A stretch of 64,000 nucleotides of DNA from positions 164,671-228,670 of the forward strand of contig VXAY01006082.1 of the NCBI GenBank assembly GCA_013399855.1, read 5' to 3'. This DNA comes from Oxyruncus cristatus (lineage: Eukaryota > Chordata > Aves > Passeriformes > Cotingidae). Under the pieces are notes generated by a model. It was not told the origin of the DNA, did no database searches, and saw nothing but the letters and a program-made list of their open reading frames with translations. Each line of letters starts with the position of its first letter. The first letter of the stretch is position 1. Below are positions 1-21,300 of the stretch, piece after piece. The position numbers were made by a program, and so were the translations under genes.

Positions 1-1620
1 ATCTGCAAACACGATAGACTGTGTAAGAAGGTAATGAGACATGGGCACAAGTTTGGAGAGCAGGTACCAGCAACAGAGAGACTGCCTGGACAAAAAGAGG
101 AGGTAAGAGGTAAGTTCTTACAAATTCATCAGGGCTTGCATAACAGCATCTAAATTCCAAAAGAATACAGGTGACTCCAGTGACACAGGACTCCTCCTTA
201 CAAGATAAAGATACAATCACCCTTTTAATCACAGTTGAAAAAGTGTTAGCGTACTTTCACAAGAAAATAAAACTCTAAAGCAAAACTGTCAGTGAGTTTT
301 GCTCACACCAGCTACAGAAACAGCCTAAACCAGCGAGTTGTCAGGAAGGATGAAGAAAATGAGGTGGGAACAATACATGGAGAGTTCTTCGGCCCTACAT
401 CTAAAGTAAATGGAAATTTTATTTAGATACTTCGGAAATCACACATCTCCTTCCAGTATCACATGTCAATTAGAAAAAAAAAAAAATAATCAGAGCTCCA
501 GGAAACAATAAGCTTACTTCTCCAGAAAGTCTCTTGTGGAAATGGTATTGTCTGGTCTCACTTAAAGCTGACGGTACATGTGTAGGGTACAGCAACTGCA
601 TGTGAGGTCTCATTTGATTTAGCAGAACCTATGCCCAAAAAGCCTGCTAAGGCAGAGAGCCAGCATTATTCCTATTTCAGTGAAGAGAGGCTTAAAGGCA
701 CAATGCCTCATCTTGGTACCCCTTAAAAAGCATTTCATAAGTGGTATCTATCTAAAGGCACTTTATTGAATGCATGACTATTTTCTATTATTCTTTATTT
801 GCTTCATGTAGTAGAAAACCCTGATTACCAAGAACAAACACATAGCAACAAAGCATTTGGCTCACAGAAAGCAGAAAGGAATCAATTCCAGTCTTGAAGA
901 CATGTGGCTCACAGACTGGGCCTCACAAAAATGCAATGATTCAGGTTTTAAGAATAAAACTGAAACCATGAGCTTTCACTCCATTTGGAAAAATGCCCAA
1001 TTCCTACTTAGGCACACTGACGTCCTGGCAGAACTCGAGTTACTACCTCTGCATGAAGGTGTCTTCACGAATTAAAGCTAGAAACAGGCTTTCAGCTGGT
1101 CCTGAACACAAAAGCCTCCTGACAGTCATTTGTCCCTTTCAGCATGCTAAAGAGGGCTGGAAGAGAGGATAATGGAAAGCATTCACCAGTGAAAAGCATG
1201 AAACACTTGCCAGTCTGCACTACTTAAACAAAAGAGACCCAACATAAAATGAGAGAAGTAAAGCTATGACTCGAGAAACAGAGACATTCTCTTCTCAAGC
1301 TCTTTAAAATACCCAGTCATTTGGTCATAAAACTTTTCATTTAATTGAAGGAGGTTTTGCTCCGTTTTCATTAGAAGTTAGAACCGTGATAGGATCTTAC
1401 TGTGCATTGTATAATCTCCATATGCAGCTACTCTCTGCTGTAGGATCACACCAAGAACGTCACAGGTCAGAGATGGCACTGCCCGAAGCGCAAGAGGCAG
1501 GCAAAGGAATGAAAGAAGTGAGAAAGAAAAAAGTAATTTATGTCCCCCAGTTTTCCTTCTCTCGGTCGAGGCATATTGACAGAAATTAATTTCTATAGTA
1601 AGGGAATTGCACTGTTTGCA
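1..1620. other. Flank beyond the C2orf76 3' end; no gene recognised
   Basis: I see no exon-like open frame with splice sites and homology to a known protein here. Short open frames are all under about 85 codons and lack recognisable motifs. A 14-15 bp A tract lies near 473-487. Part of this stretch could be extended 3' UTR of C2orf76 if the poly(A) signal at 1637 is skipped. Confidence 0.5.
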
Positions 1621-1636
1621 AAGCAATCCTCTAGGA

Positions 1637-1642
1637 TTTATT
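1637..1642 (-). terminator. Poly(A) signal AATAAA of C2orf76
   Basis: The plus strand reads TTTATT here, which is AATAAA on the minus strand, 83 bases beyond the C2orf76 stop codon. It is the first canonical signal after the stop, so cleavage is expected roughly at 1610-1625. The short 3' UTR is an inference from this signal alone. Confidence 0.65.
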
Positions 1643-1724
1643 GATCTTTAAGAAAAATCTCATTAAGCAGAATAAGGGAAATTTACAACAGGTATGGGAA
1701 AAACAAAACAATCTCTTGGGATCT

Positions 1725-10266
<8,542 letters not shown>

Positions 10267-11159
10267 TTAAAGAGAGGAATTATTGCCTTTCCTTTGTGCA
10301 TGGGCACAGCTGGAAAATAAAGGTGCAGATTGGGCCTCATGCAAAGATTAAAACATGGTAAGAAGTTCAATAGCATTGTGTCTTTCAGGGTTTCATTTCT
10401 ATTATTCCTACAGAAGAAGTAACCGGGTCTCAAAGCAAACAGGACATTACTGATACTGCACACCACATGATCTGTACCTGAACTGTGTGGTGCCACAACA
10501 GACTTCCCATTAAACATGCAAAAATGTTGTGGGTAAATGTAATTACGTTGTTTGGGTTTTAAGTGACTTCACCTGCTGGGTGAGTAACCTCGTGCTCCAG
10601 AAGAATGTGTTAATATGAACAAAACTGAAACCTTTTTAACATACTTATGTGGCAGAGAGTGTAATACCCTGAAAAATGCCTAAGCTGTCACACAATGCTC
10701 CTTTTCACCTCCCTAGAGAAAGTGGAAAAACCGCCCCCACATACATATGCAAATAATCCTCCTGGTACAGTTCTACATAATTAGGGGATTTCATTTATAA
10801 TAATAGGTCTCTAGAATGGCTCTAGAGGGCTTATATACTTTAACAGGGAGCAGAACCTCCAACAGAGTGGCTTCATCAACCCAAACCCATGTGTTGTTCT
10901 GTTGGGTTCTTTCTCTCCACAGGAAAACACACTGTTTCCTATCTCAACCTACTTCTCTGTTTTTGGTGCTGGGTATCCCTCAGCAGCCTTGTTTTCTGGT
11001 CACACGGTAAAGTGCTGTGGCTGCTGCAGCAAGAAGCAAAGACTGCAGTGCATGTGCTGTGACATCAGGCAGGGGCACTGCACAATGCCTGCACCTCCCA
11101 TCCCTGAGCAACCATTTCAGTCACCACTTCCAGTCCTGCGAGGGATTCTCTCACCCGTT

Positions 11160-11214
11160 CACCCCTTTACGTTCTTTTTTTTTTTTTTTGCATTTTTTTT
11201 TTTCTGGGGGTGGT
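11160..11214. repeat. Poly(T) tracts upstream of the C2orf76 coding start
   Basis: Two T runs of about 15 and 12 bases, separated by GCA, lie in the presumed first intron of C2orf76. On the transcribed strand they are A-rich. They are simple low-complexity sequence and generate spurious open frames on both strands. Confidence 0.6.
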
Positions 11215-11759
11215 TATTCAAGTGCCCTATCACCATGTAGGTATCCCGGTACATCCGAGCCTTTCCTGTACTTATCCTAGCTCCATCCTGGCAAAGCAAA
11301 GTAGCAATGTTTTCCTCAAGTACTATCTGCAGAACGAGGATACAGACCTTAGACATCACAGGGCAACTTGCTTTTACATCCCCTTGGTTAATAATTCCCA
11401 GAGCTCCAATTCCATTGCATATATGCTGTGACACACAAATAAAATATGCCAAACAAACAGACAAAAAGCATACTTCGCACCTGAAAATAACAAGATTTAG
11501 ATCAAACAGCTGCAAACACCGTTCCCCTTAAGGGTGTGTCACCACAAAAGCACAGATGGATATTTTCTTGGTGTTTTTCCACATGGGCTGGAGATCTGGA
11601 GGGCATAGCATTCAATTCACTTTCTCCTGAGCAGAACGGAAAAATACTGTAAGAGCACAGATTTAGGAGCACAACCAGAAATCGCCGATTTTCACATCCA
11701 CCACTCAGAACGAACAGACCAATCACAGGTAGGGCTGGGACCCGATACTACCCCGGCCT

Positions 11760-12243
11760 TCCGCGGGGAGAACAGCGCAGGTCAGAGGCGCTGGTGGTCG
11801 ACTCCTGTTGTGGTAAGGATCCTCCCCCAGTCCCACAGGAGCGCCGGGACCCGCCGGGACCCACCAGTACGCGCCCAAGCACGGCCCCCCCAACCCCGCG
11901 CCCGCCCGGGCCCGTTACCGCTCGCCGCCGGCACTTCCGGGTCCCGCCTCACCCACCCTACCAATCACGTCCCTTGGGTGACACCCACCGCAAGGCGGGA
12001 TTGGCTGCACCGCCCTCCGACCCCGCCCCCTCCTCTCCCCCTGATGAATGGGCGGGCCCCGCACCGCCTCCGCATTGGCTCTTTGCCCGGCGCGTGCCCG
12101 CCCCTGGTGGGTGCTGATTCGCCGCGCGCGGAGCGCGGCGCCGCTGATTGGGCGGCGGCGGGTGAGGCGAGGGGTGAGGCGCGCGCGCGGCGGGGGTGGT
12201 GCGGTAGAAGCGGTGGCGTTGGGAGCGCGGAGGGGCCGCAGCG
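11760..12243. promoter_or_regulatory. Head-to-head CpG-island promoter of C2orf76 and DBI
   Basis: This block is strongly GC- and CpG-rich compared with the AT-rich flanks and lies between the divergent genes C2orf76 (-) and DBI (+). An ETS/GABP-type site CACTTCCGG is at 11932-11940. CCAAT boxes occur at 11961-11965 (plus) and, as ATTGG, at 12000-12004, 12074-12078 and 12147-12151; a further CCAAT is at 11719-11723. GC boxes (GGGCGG) are near 12050 and 12150. There is no TATA box near the DBI start, as expected for a housekeeping CpG promoter. Possible minus-strand splice donors for a non-coding C2orf76 exon 1 are GTAACG near 11917 and GTGAGG near 11950; which one is used cannot be decided from sequence alone. 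DBI is an established SREBP and PPAR target in mammals, and the TCACCCACC at 11949-11957 next to a CCAAT box resembles a sterol element. Confidence 0.8.
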
Positions 12244-15055
12244 ATGACCGAGGTGCGGGGGGACACCGGGGGCTGCGGGCACATGGGGGGCAACCGGGCA
12301 CCTTCCCCTCATCAACCACTGCCGCTTTCTCCTCCAGGCCGCGTTCCAGAAGGCCGCCGAGGAGGTGAAGAAGCTTAAGTCGCAGCCCACGGACCAGGAG
12401 ATGCTCGACATCTACAGCCACTACAAACAGGCCACGGTGGGCGACGTGAACACGGGTAAGTGCCGCCCCGGGCGGCGCTGGGGGAAGAGCCTCTTCCCCA
12501 CTGTGCTTCCCGCAATCCCGCAGCTCGGTGTAAGTGACTCAGAGCCGACTTGGCTCGGATTTACGGGCAGGGCATAGCCCGGCCCGATAAGGGTTTGTGC
12601 AATTCCTGGTTTTTAGATTAACCCAGCTGCAGCCGTCCGGATTGTGCAGCGAGGAGCTGGGGATCCTTTGTGTGTTAGCTTAGTGCAAATAGCGGGGATT
12701 GGGATTTTTGCAGACCTCTGCCAGTGAGCAGCTGCCCAGCACAAGGGGTGCTGGTTTAATGCAAACACTTCTTGGGTTAAACAGGCTTAAAGAGCAAAGC
12801 AAACTACAGAAGTGTGGAACTGCAGTACGAGTGTAATGACACATACAGTTTATTTAGACTGGGCTGGCAGCTAAAAATAGCACTGGAAAGCAAAACCAGA
12901 AGAACTGGAGAAAACTCTTATGTGAGCTGCAATTAAATATCACATTTTGGAAAGACTGTGGCAAAAATATGTCTGCAGGTAGGCAACGCAAAATGTCTCC
13001 TGCTACTTCTCTTGCTACATTTCTGCCACTGGCAAGTCAGCCCCTGGAGTAACATTTAGACTGAGGCCTGTCTCTGCTGACCTTGTGTAACGGGAGTAGC
13101 TAGAATTAGAAAGGAAAAAGGTCATTTGTTTAGTGTGCTGGCCTCCTAACCCGGTAGCTGGTGAAGTTTATTGGGTGTCTATTGAATTAAAAGCTGGCAG
13201 TGAAGTGTACAGAAAATGGTAATTGCAGTCTCCTTTTCCCAAGATGGGCAGTGTGGAGGGAGAAAAGAACTGGCTTTGGGTTTAAGATACAATCCTTTTG
13301 GTGTAGCTGGACCCTTAGTATTTTCAGTGCTTGACGAGGGGAAATGGTGCTCTAGAGCTGTGAATATATCACCATTTCTGTAAGTGGCTGCCTTCTTGTG
13401 AAGCAGGAGCCAACATGAGCTGGCCAGAAAAGCAGCCTGTGAAAGAGTGACTGATGGGGTTTGTGTTGGAGAGAAGTGGAGCTGCCAAGTAGCTCTGCAG
13501 GTCACTGTGCCATGTGAGCTGCACAAGGGTATTGCTATGGCTACTGTCCAGTTCCATTTTATGGTCTTAAGTCTAATTGTCTTTAAGGAGACAAGAGAGG
13601 AAGTAAAACCACAGAGGGGACTTGACTTGAAGAATAGCCACGTATACATCATTCATTCTCTACTTGGCCACGCGTAGCCTGCGGTGAAGTGAGTTAGAAT
13701 TCCAAGGTTTTATTCCTAGATGACAGAACAAATGCACTGCTGTAGGTTAGAAACACATCCTTAGCTTGATGATGGTGAGTTCTAAGTTGTATGCTACCAG
13801 TTTCTATTTTCATGCCTCTGCACGTAATGGACCTTAGGGTACTTCTGCTTTACTTTAGGGCTGGTGTTCTTTAACTGGATAGCTGTCAGGTGACAGCAGG
13901 CTCTACAGAAAGCACAGTAAAACCAAATCACAGTAGTTGGTGCTCTTCTGCTCAAATGCTGCTGTCTCAAGGGAACTTGACAGAGTTGTCACCAACAGTG
14001 TTCTTGTATGTTCCCTTGATGTGATCTGCTGACTACAGGTTAGTAAGTAACAGCTGCAAAGATGAACCATTGTATTCTGTCATAGTTAAGAGCTAAATAG
14101 CCTTCAGGTGGGTATTACCTACACCCAGATCACACAAACTAATTCTGCTGCTTACCTTGTCTCTCTCAGAACGCCCTGGTATGTTGGACTTCAAAGGCAA
14201 AGCAAAGTGGGATGCCTGGAGTGCATTGAAAGGTGAGTGTCTCCTTAAAAAACTTATAAAAGTCAGAGGAGCACGTGTAGTTTAGCAAAAAACAGAACGG
14301 TGTTGCCTTATAAGACGAGAGTTCTAGAAGTTCAGAACGCTATGATAATAAACTTTTGATTACCTCTGCAAGGCACAAGTAATCGTGAAAAATATTGCTT
14401 GTGTGAAAGGAAATTAAGATGCAAAATTCCCACCTGGCTCAGGATGCTAAATGAAGGAGAGCAGGAACATCAACAGAAACCTAAGTCTGTTTTCCAGGTC
14501 CCAGCCTAGTACTCCAGAGACTGAGCTCTCCTCCCACTTGTTATGCATCTTCCAGTTAGGAAAGCTTTAGAAGAAACAACTGACCTCTGGGCTCTAAACA
14601 AGGAGCCTCACAAGTGGTCTAATCTATGACAATGGGGCCGGGGGGGAGGGGTTCTGGTGTTTTAAAGAACCAGCACTAACATCTAAATGCAGTCTAAGTT
14701 GACTGAATAGTTTTCATGTAGTAATTGTCAATGGCATTAGTAGAACTAATACACTGTTTAGTCGTTGTCTGTACAAAAACAACTTGTCTTTGAAACACTA
14801 TTTTATCATGGCCAATGAACACGTTTGTGTGATACTTTAATAGTGGATTCACAGCCAACTGACCTTCCTGGCTCCTCTGGAAGGAGGAGTAGCCACAGAC
14901 TATACCAAGGAATTGTGACTTGTAAAAAGGCATTTTAATCTGTAAAGGGTATCTGACTGCTTCCTGTGTTCTGTCCTTCAGGAATGTCCAAAGAAGATGC
15001 AATGAAAGCTTACATAGCGAAAGTGGAGGAACTAAAGGCCAAATATGGCATCTGA
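12244..15055 (+). CDS. DBI: Acyl-CoA-binding protein / diazepam-binding inhibitor, complete, four exons
   Basis: Coding exons are 12244-12252, 12338-12455, 14170-14232 and 14982-15055, totalling 264 nt and 87 aa, the normal ACBP length. The first coding exon holds only M-T-E and ends at a GT donor; the start has G at -3 and is the first ATG after the CpG-rich promoter. The whole protein is a single ACB domain, a four-helix bundle that binds medium- and long-chain acyl-CoA in the cytosol and feeds acyl-CoA pools for lipid synthesis and oxidation. The signature Y29-x-x-Y32-K33-Q34-A-T36 with G38-D39 and N41, then K55 and Y74, is present; these are the known ligand-contacting positions of the family. 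The stretch corresponding to the octadecaneuropeptide, residues 34-51 ([18 protein letters not shown]), is intact. It shares its promoter with C2orf76. No signal peptide is seen, consistent with the cytosolic family. Confidence 0.97.
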
Positions 15056-15257
15056 GGACTGCATATAGCAGCCACATGCAAGCCTGAAACATGCCTTATT
15101 TCTAATACTGTGGAAAATTGGTTTCCAAGAGTAATCTTAAATACCTAGTGTGTTATAGTCGTTTCGTCTCATGCCTGTACTTCAGGGGAAGTTATGTACC
15201 TGCCTAATAACGTACTGACACATTATAAATTCCTTCTGGGAACAAAATCTGGAACTC

Positions 15258-15263
15258 ATTAAA
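15258..15263 (+). terminator. Poly(A) signal ATTAAA of DBI
   Basis: ATTAAA occurs 203 bases after the DBI stop, followed within about 40 bases by a TG-rich stretch (TGTTGTGCTGG) that fits a downstream element. I see no AATAAA between the stop and this point. A transcript end near 15,280 is inferred. Confidence 0.7.
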
Positions 15264-15370
15264 CTGCATTTGGTACTTAAGCTGTTGTGCTGGTCATCCC
15301 TTAGTGATTATCCTTTAATTGCCGTGTTGCAGCTGTCAACACAAACCAAACCAACCTCCCCATCGTTGTG

Positions 15371-15384
15371 CCACTAGAGGGGGT
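15371..15384 (+). promoter_or_regulatory. CTCF-like site downstream of DBI
   Basis: CCACTAGAGGGGG matches the core of the vertebrate CTCF consensus (CCASYAGRKGGC type) on the plus strand, about 110 bases after the DBI poly(A) signal. This is a motif match only; occupancy is not shown. Confidence 0.5.
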
Positions 15385-18300
15385 CGGTAGTCTTTGTTCG
15401 GGCAATGCAGACTTTGGCCAAACCACTCCTCCGTTGCTTCCTTTCTCATGGAGATGAGTGGCAACCCACTAAAGCTGGAGCACCACAAAGCTCATCGGGA
15501 AGAGATCAGCTCTAACGCTGTGCATACTAAGAACAAGGTGCTTGATATTTGTTGCCTGGAACTTTCAGAGACCTAGCCAACAACTGCCAAATCATCTGTC
15601 ATAAAATGCTTCTTGAACGTGGTCTTTCTCAATAACATTGTGGGGGCAGGTGTAGAGAAAAAGCAAATACTCGGCAGCTGAACACCAAATCTTCCTTCCC
15701 TGTGAAAGAAAAGGTTCCACGGACAGTGGAGTTGATGCCTTTGATGGAGTTGGTGCTGTAAATGCAGACTACTAGTGTTGCCATGTTTGATTACAAAACA
15801 CAGTTGTGATCATCTCTAGTAGGCTTTTAATTGTTTTGGTCTGCCCAGTGTGGTCTCTTGGAGCTGCTGATGATGGAAAGGGAGATTTTGCTTTTAAAAT
15901 GTGACATTGAACTATTCCAGCATAGAGCATATGAGAATGAAGTCCCAACCTTATACAGGAGCAAGGCATTCTAATTCCTGCTTTACTGGTTAGCATCTGA
16001 ACAGGTGAGGACTTAACAGTCATCATATAAGCACCTGATTTATAGAAATACATAGAGATGAAAGCTATCATTACATATTTGTCTAGACAAGCACCATTTT
16101 GTAGTTAGTTACACGGGCTTTGCTGTGTGCAGTAGCCTTGGAGATTACCTCACATGCTTCCAAAAATTAAAACTTCCCCTTTGCTACTTTTATTGGGAAA
16201 TGTTCTTAGAGCTATTTTAACCCCTTAAAATGTGTTAGAAGAGAGAACAGAAAGTTGTTTATTCTTGTTCTTCTGGGTAAGTAAAAATAAGCATTTGGGG
16301 GTTTTACCTCCTCTTCTATTGTCTGCTCTTTGAGATTGTGTTAATTAAATTCACCTTGCAAGAGAGAGGCAACAGCAGATGTTCAGCATAAGTAGTGCTT
16401 TTACCTCTTTTTCCAGGCCTAAATTCCACAGCCAGTTCTATCTTCACAGCTGTATTTTGTGCAGCTGGTTATCCTTGGAAGATTCTACCAACCTGTGTCA
16501 GAATGGAGCTCACACTGGCAAACGCTTCCACTTCTGCTCTTGTTTTCAGGAGGTCCAAGCACTGTGAGCATGCTGTGCTTTGCTAATGTGCTTTCTGTCA
16601 GAACAGGTGTCAGAATTTTTGACTGCTAAAGCAGTGGAGTTGGGTATAGAGGTTGGGCTGGGAATAGCAAGTTTGGTATTCCAGTCCTCATTTGGCTTTA
16701 TTTCCCCTGTGAGACTTCAGTTGTTACAGTGCTGCTCTCCTTTCCCATACCTGTCTGGCATTAGGAAAACATTGCTCTGTACACAGTGCTTATCCCAGAA
16801 CGGGCTTGCTCTTGGCCAGACTTACAAATAATGCTATTTGCCAAGTTATACAAGTGACTGAGAACTCTACCTTGGATGTCTTTATTTGGGTGCTTTATTT
16901 TTAGTGCAGTAACACCTTTCTGCTTGCAGCTTAACCTTCCTTAAGAAAGTAACATCAGTGGTCTTACTATTTAGCTTGCCATTTGGCAGTCAACTGTGTC
17001 AGCAGCAAGCTGAAAGATTCAAGATGTGGGAAGAAGAGCTCTGCAGTGAGGGACTGTACAGAAGGCACAAAGGCAGAAGCAAAGCTGCTGTGTGTCTGTA
17101 TGCAGTGTTCATGATGAGAAGCAGCAACATAAAATTTGGCTGCATGGCCATTAACTGTGGGTACTACTACTGCAGGGAGAGGGTTGAAATAGACTGAGCT
17201 GAGTTGAGGGGCTGGGTGTGGTTGTTTAGCAGCCAGGATGAATGTCGGTAAACGTATGGGCTGTCTGAAAATGTTGCTGACCTAGTGACCACATAATGCT
17301 TGCAGGTATGGTGTGTGAGGCACCCGGGCTGCATAAATAACACTCTGGCAGTAGTGACACTAGGACACTGGTGGTTTAAGGACATCCACAAACAGATTTG
17401 TAAGTCGAGGTAATTGCTTTTATTAAACTAATAAGGTGGTAAAAATAGACAACCATATGCAGCCTTGAGATCGGAAACAGAAACAGCAAGCCTCAAAGCA
17501 AAATGTAATTTCAGAACCACTGCTGTGACTGCAGTAAGGTACTCTTGGTGGAGGAACAGATGCTTTGGGTGGCTGGGCAGTGCTGCAAAACAGGGGATTG
17601 TTCTGACACCCACTCAGGGAGTTGCCGCTATTTCCTCTGTATTAGATCAAAGAAAGGCCAGCAACATCCTGATCCTCGCAGCGCTTGCGAAGGGGAAGAG
17701 ACGTGCGCTGAAACAAGAGCAGCGCGCGGGAGGTCAGAGGCCAGCTGGCACACACACACACTCGGGTCTGCTCTGCTGAGTCTGCAGTGTGCAGGACAGA
17801 GTCTGGACTTTGGATATGGCAATAATAAATGTTAACTTGTGTCTGTGATAAGACAGTGTTCCTTCTATCGCGTTTCTACTATTAGCTCCTGCACAGAGCA
17901 ACTGGCTGATTGGCACCCACTGCAGTTAGAGATAAGCTCTAAAGGGGATGATGTTTTCCTTGGATTTTTTTTTTTTTCTTGTGGGTTTTGCTTGCTTTTA
18001 ACAAACATAAGTGAAGATACAACATTCCTAGCACAGATTTAACAAATCAGTATTGCTCTGCTGCTTAAGGCGCCTACCAGATTTTTCAACCCTGTAAATT
18101 AAATGTTCAGTTTGACCAAAAAACACTCCAAGGCCAACTGCAGTATGCAACTGGCTTTCTGTCAATATTCTTCACTATTCATCTGGAACCATCTTCTTTC
18201 ATGATCCAAATATTTTAACCTTTGAACTCATTTGACCCTGATGATACTGCTAAAAATAAACGACAATTGTATTTGCTGCTGTTCAAAATATTTGCTCTTC

Positions 18301-21300
18301 CCCCTGAGTGCTCAGAGCAAACAATATTAGGCAATACCACTTTGGGGTGACTGGGCATCTAAGCTATCTTGTGGGATTGGTGGGATTGATTATAAATCAG
18401 GGAGACAAAAAAAAAAAGTGTATTTTGGTTGGGATAGGTTTCTAAATACCACAGCTGTCACCTAAAAATGGGTTACGCAGTCCTCCAAGTTGCCAAAGCT
18501 GCACAGAACTAAGATAGGTTGATAGTACATAGACATAAGACATTTGAGTGCATTCACAGTAATAAACTCAGAAGGGTAAAAGTGAATAAAATAAAAACAG
18601 AATCTAGTTTTTCCCCTACCCACAAGTATATGAAGTACCTTCAGACTCAGATACCTGACCTATATCATCATCAAGCCAAATAACCAAATAACATCAAGCC
18701 ATTCTAGATGTTTCTTCATTATTTATACAATAAGCTTGTTATTTAAAGTTATTTATACAATAACTTTCATCTAGAACCAGGGTATCTGTGGGAGTTAAAC
18801 ACAGCTTGGTTGTGTTATTTTAGAATAGGGAATTCACATGGAGCTTGGCTGCAGTGGTCTTTTAACTTTCATTCCTACTTAGGCCCAGTATACATGTATT
18901 TATGAGCTGTAACAAAAGAAGCATCACCACATGCTTTCTTTCCACACCCTGGAAAGAAAGAAAATTACGTGGCTTGGCTAACACAGCCAGGGAGACACCT
19001 TATTTGTCCCCCAAAAAATGTACAAGGCACTGACTTGAACTGTGTTCCCCAGAAGGCTGAGATAGTGATATGTTGTCTCCTCCTAATAAACACTACTCAT
19101 TTGAGTAAGTTCTGAGTCTGAAAAGTAAGCTCACCAGCTTAATGTAGTTGGTATTTTTAAATCTGAATATTTATCTGCATTGATTTGATGTTTTACTGAG
19201 AGAAGAAATATATACTGAGAAACCGTATAATATGATATTCCCCATATTACATACTATTGAAATATGGACCCAAATTTTTCTAGTACTGCTAAGAGGGCTG
19301 TATTGAATGTGTTTTTCAAAGCATTGATTTGTCAGAATGGTCAGATGCAAATACTTTGATGTATGTCCTAAACCAGTGTAACTGTTGCCAGAGGTCCCTG
19401 GAAAGGGCTGAATCCAAAACAGAATGAGCAAGTGCCCAGCACTGGATCTGTGCAGTGTGATGCTGAGGTAGGTCCAAAAGCTGACCAGAAGTGAAAACAC
19501 GATTCTTTACGGGATACAATATGTATTCCTTTAAGCCTGTCTCTCTTCTTCTTAGCCCCTCATATTATAGAATGTTTCTAACACAGCTGTGAGTGCCTTA
19601 ACAAGTATGGGTTGATTTGAATGGGCAGTAGGACCTAGATGTTGGTGATGGGCATTACTGGGTATTATTGGCATGTCCAGCAGCCCAGGTCTCTTGTGCA
19701 CATCCAGCAGTGAGTGGCAGAGCCTGGGGGCTGCGGGACACGTGGTAGCCCCTGACTGCTGGTCAGTCTGCCTTCCTGTGGCACAGGAGAGGTGTCCAGG
19801 CAGGAGGCAAAGTGAAACCATCTGGCCCAGGAGATGTCTCCTCTTTACATGCTTTTACATGCCAGGATGAGTCTGTCCGCTTGGCTGCAGTCACTTGCAA
19901 GTGATGGGAGGAAAATCCTGAGGTAAAGTGGTTGTGATAAGGGGCTGGTCTGAGCTGTGTGGGCTTTGGCACAACCCAAAACCCCCCTATGTTACATATG
20001 CTGCTGCCTAAGGCACAATTCACTTAGAATGACTGTGCCTGTGTTCCCAGAAGCTGTTGGTCTTGAGCAGCTTGCCAGCAACTTGCTGATTTTTTGCCCC
20101 ATTCCAGAAGCTCTGTTTTGGCCCCAGCTAAGCTGAACCCAGCCTGAGCTGAATGCGGCTTCTTCAACTTGTATTTTCAATCTATTACCAGGAAAAAAAG
20201 AGAACGCAAAACAACAGTGACAGGAGACAGCTAGCCTCTTTCTTCTTCCTCACAAAGTTTTCTGCATGTTCACTTTTTTTGGAAGATATCAATAAAATAA
20301 CAATTTCCCCCCCGCTACAGACCTTGAGCATCTCCCAAAGTCTCAGTCTGCAAGACACTCAAGGTCTTTTTCTCTCAAAGATCAGGTCAACTTCTATCTG
20401 GAAAGACACCTTGAAACAGGAACCTGGCAAAAATGAGTGTTTAAATGTCTGCCCAGGTCACTTGCTATGCCAAAAGCGAAAGATGTGATCAGAAAGAATT
20501 TTATTAAACTGACAAATGCATTTACAGAAGTAAATGTTCTTTATTCTAATACAATTTAAAGGGTGAAAAGTAGCTTCAAGATTCGATGAACCCAGACTGG
20601 TCCCTTGTGTTCTGCTTTACCTCGAAGTGAAATACTTCATTGGGTAACTGTTCCCTAAGCCCCTGGTGACTCTCAGATTTCGGTCCTGAACCTCCTCCAG
20701 GCTTCTGCAGGAGAAAAGTTGGAACAGATTTCTCAGCGTTAAACTTCTCATGGTTTTAAATGAACCACATGAAACTGTTTCTATGTTTTACAACAGTGTC
20801 TGGTAATTTCCATTATTTATGAACACATTTCCCTGAAAACTTTCTCTCCAGGGATAGGATGTGAAATGTCCACTTAAACAATAGAGAAAAGAGACTTTCT
20901 AAACAAAATAATGAAACTGGCAATATACCAAGAACTCTACATTAACACAACTGAACCAAAAATACTTTTGAAGTGCTTTAAAGGTCATTTACTGGGTTGT
21001 TATTATGTAAGTAATGTATTTGTCAGACAGTTTTCTTCTAAGGCACTGAGCTCTTTTTATTGTAAAATACTGTTTTCACATATGATTTTCACAAATAATA
21101 ATCTACAGGCATTTTTCCAAATTTTTTTTTTTAAGCAGATAATATATTTGACTTGTTTTGTTATAGACAAAAATAAATTCATTTCATTTGAAAAAGGTGC
21201 AGAGTACTCACAGGCTTCATAAACCCAGGCAGCTTTACCAGAAGGTATCTCCAAAAGGTATCTCCAGCCAAGCAACGGTAGAACTGAAGTACTAATCAAC

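Noticed and set aside
11810..12421. Frames of 100-170 codons on both strands at the C2orf76-DBI promoter
   Set aside because: GC-rich promoter artefacts overlapping DBI exon 1 and 2; composition is repetitive Pro/Arg/Ala.
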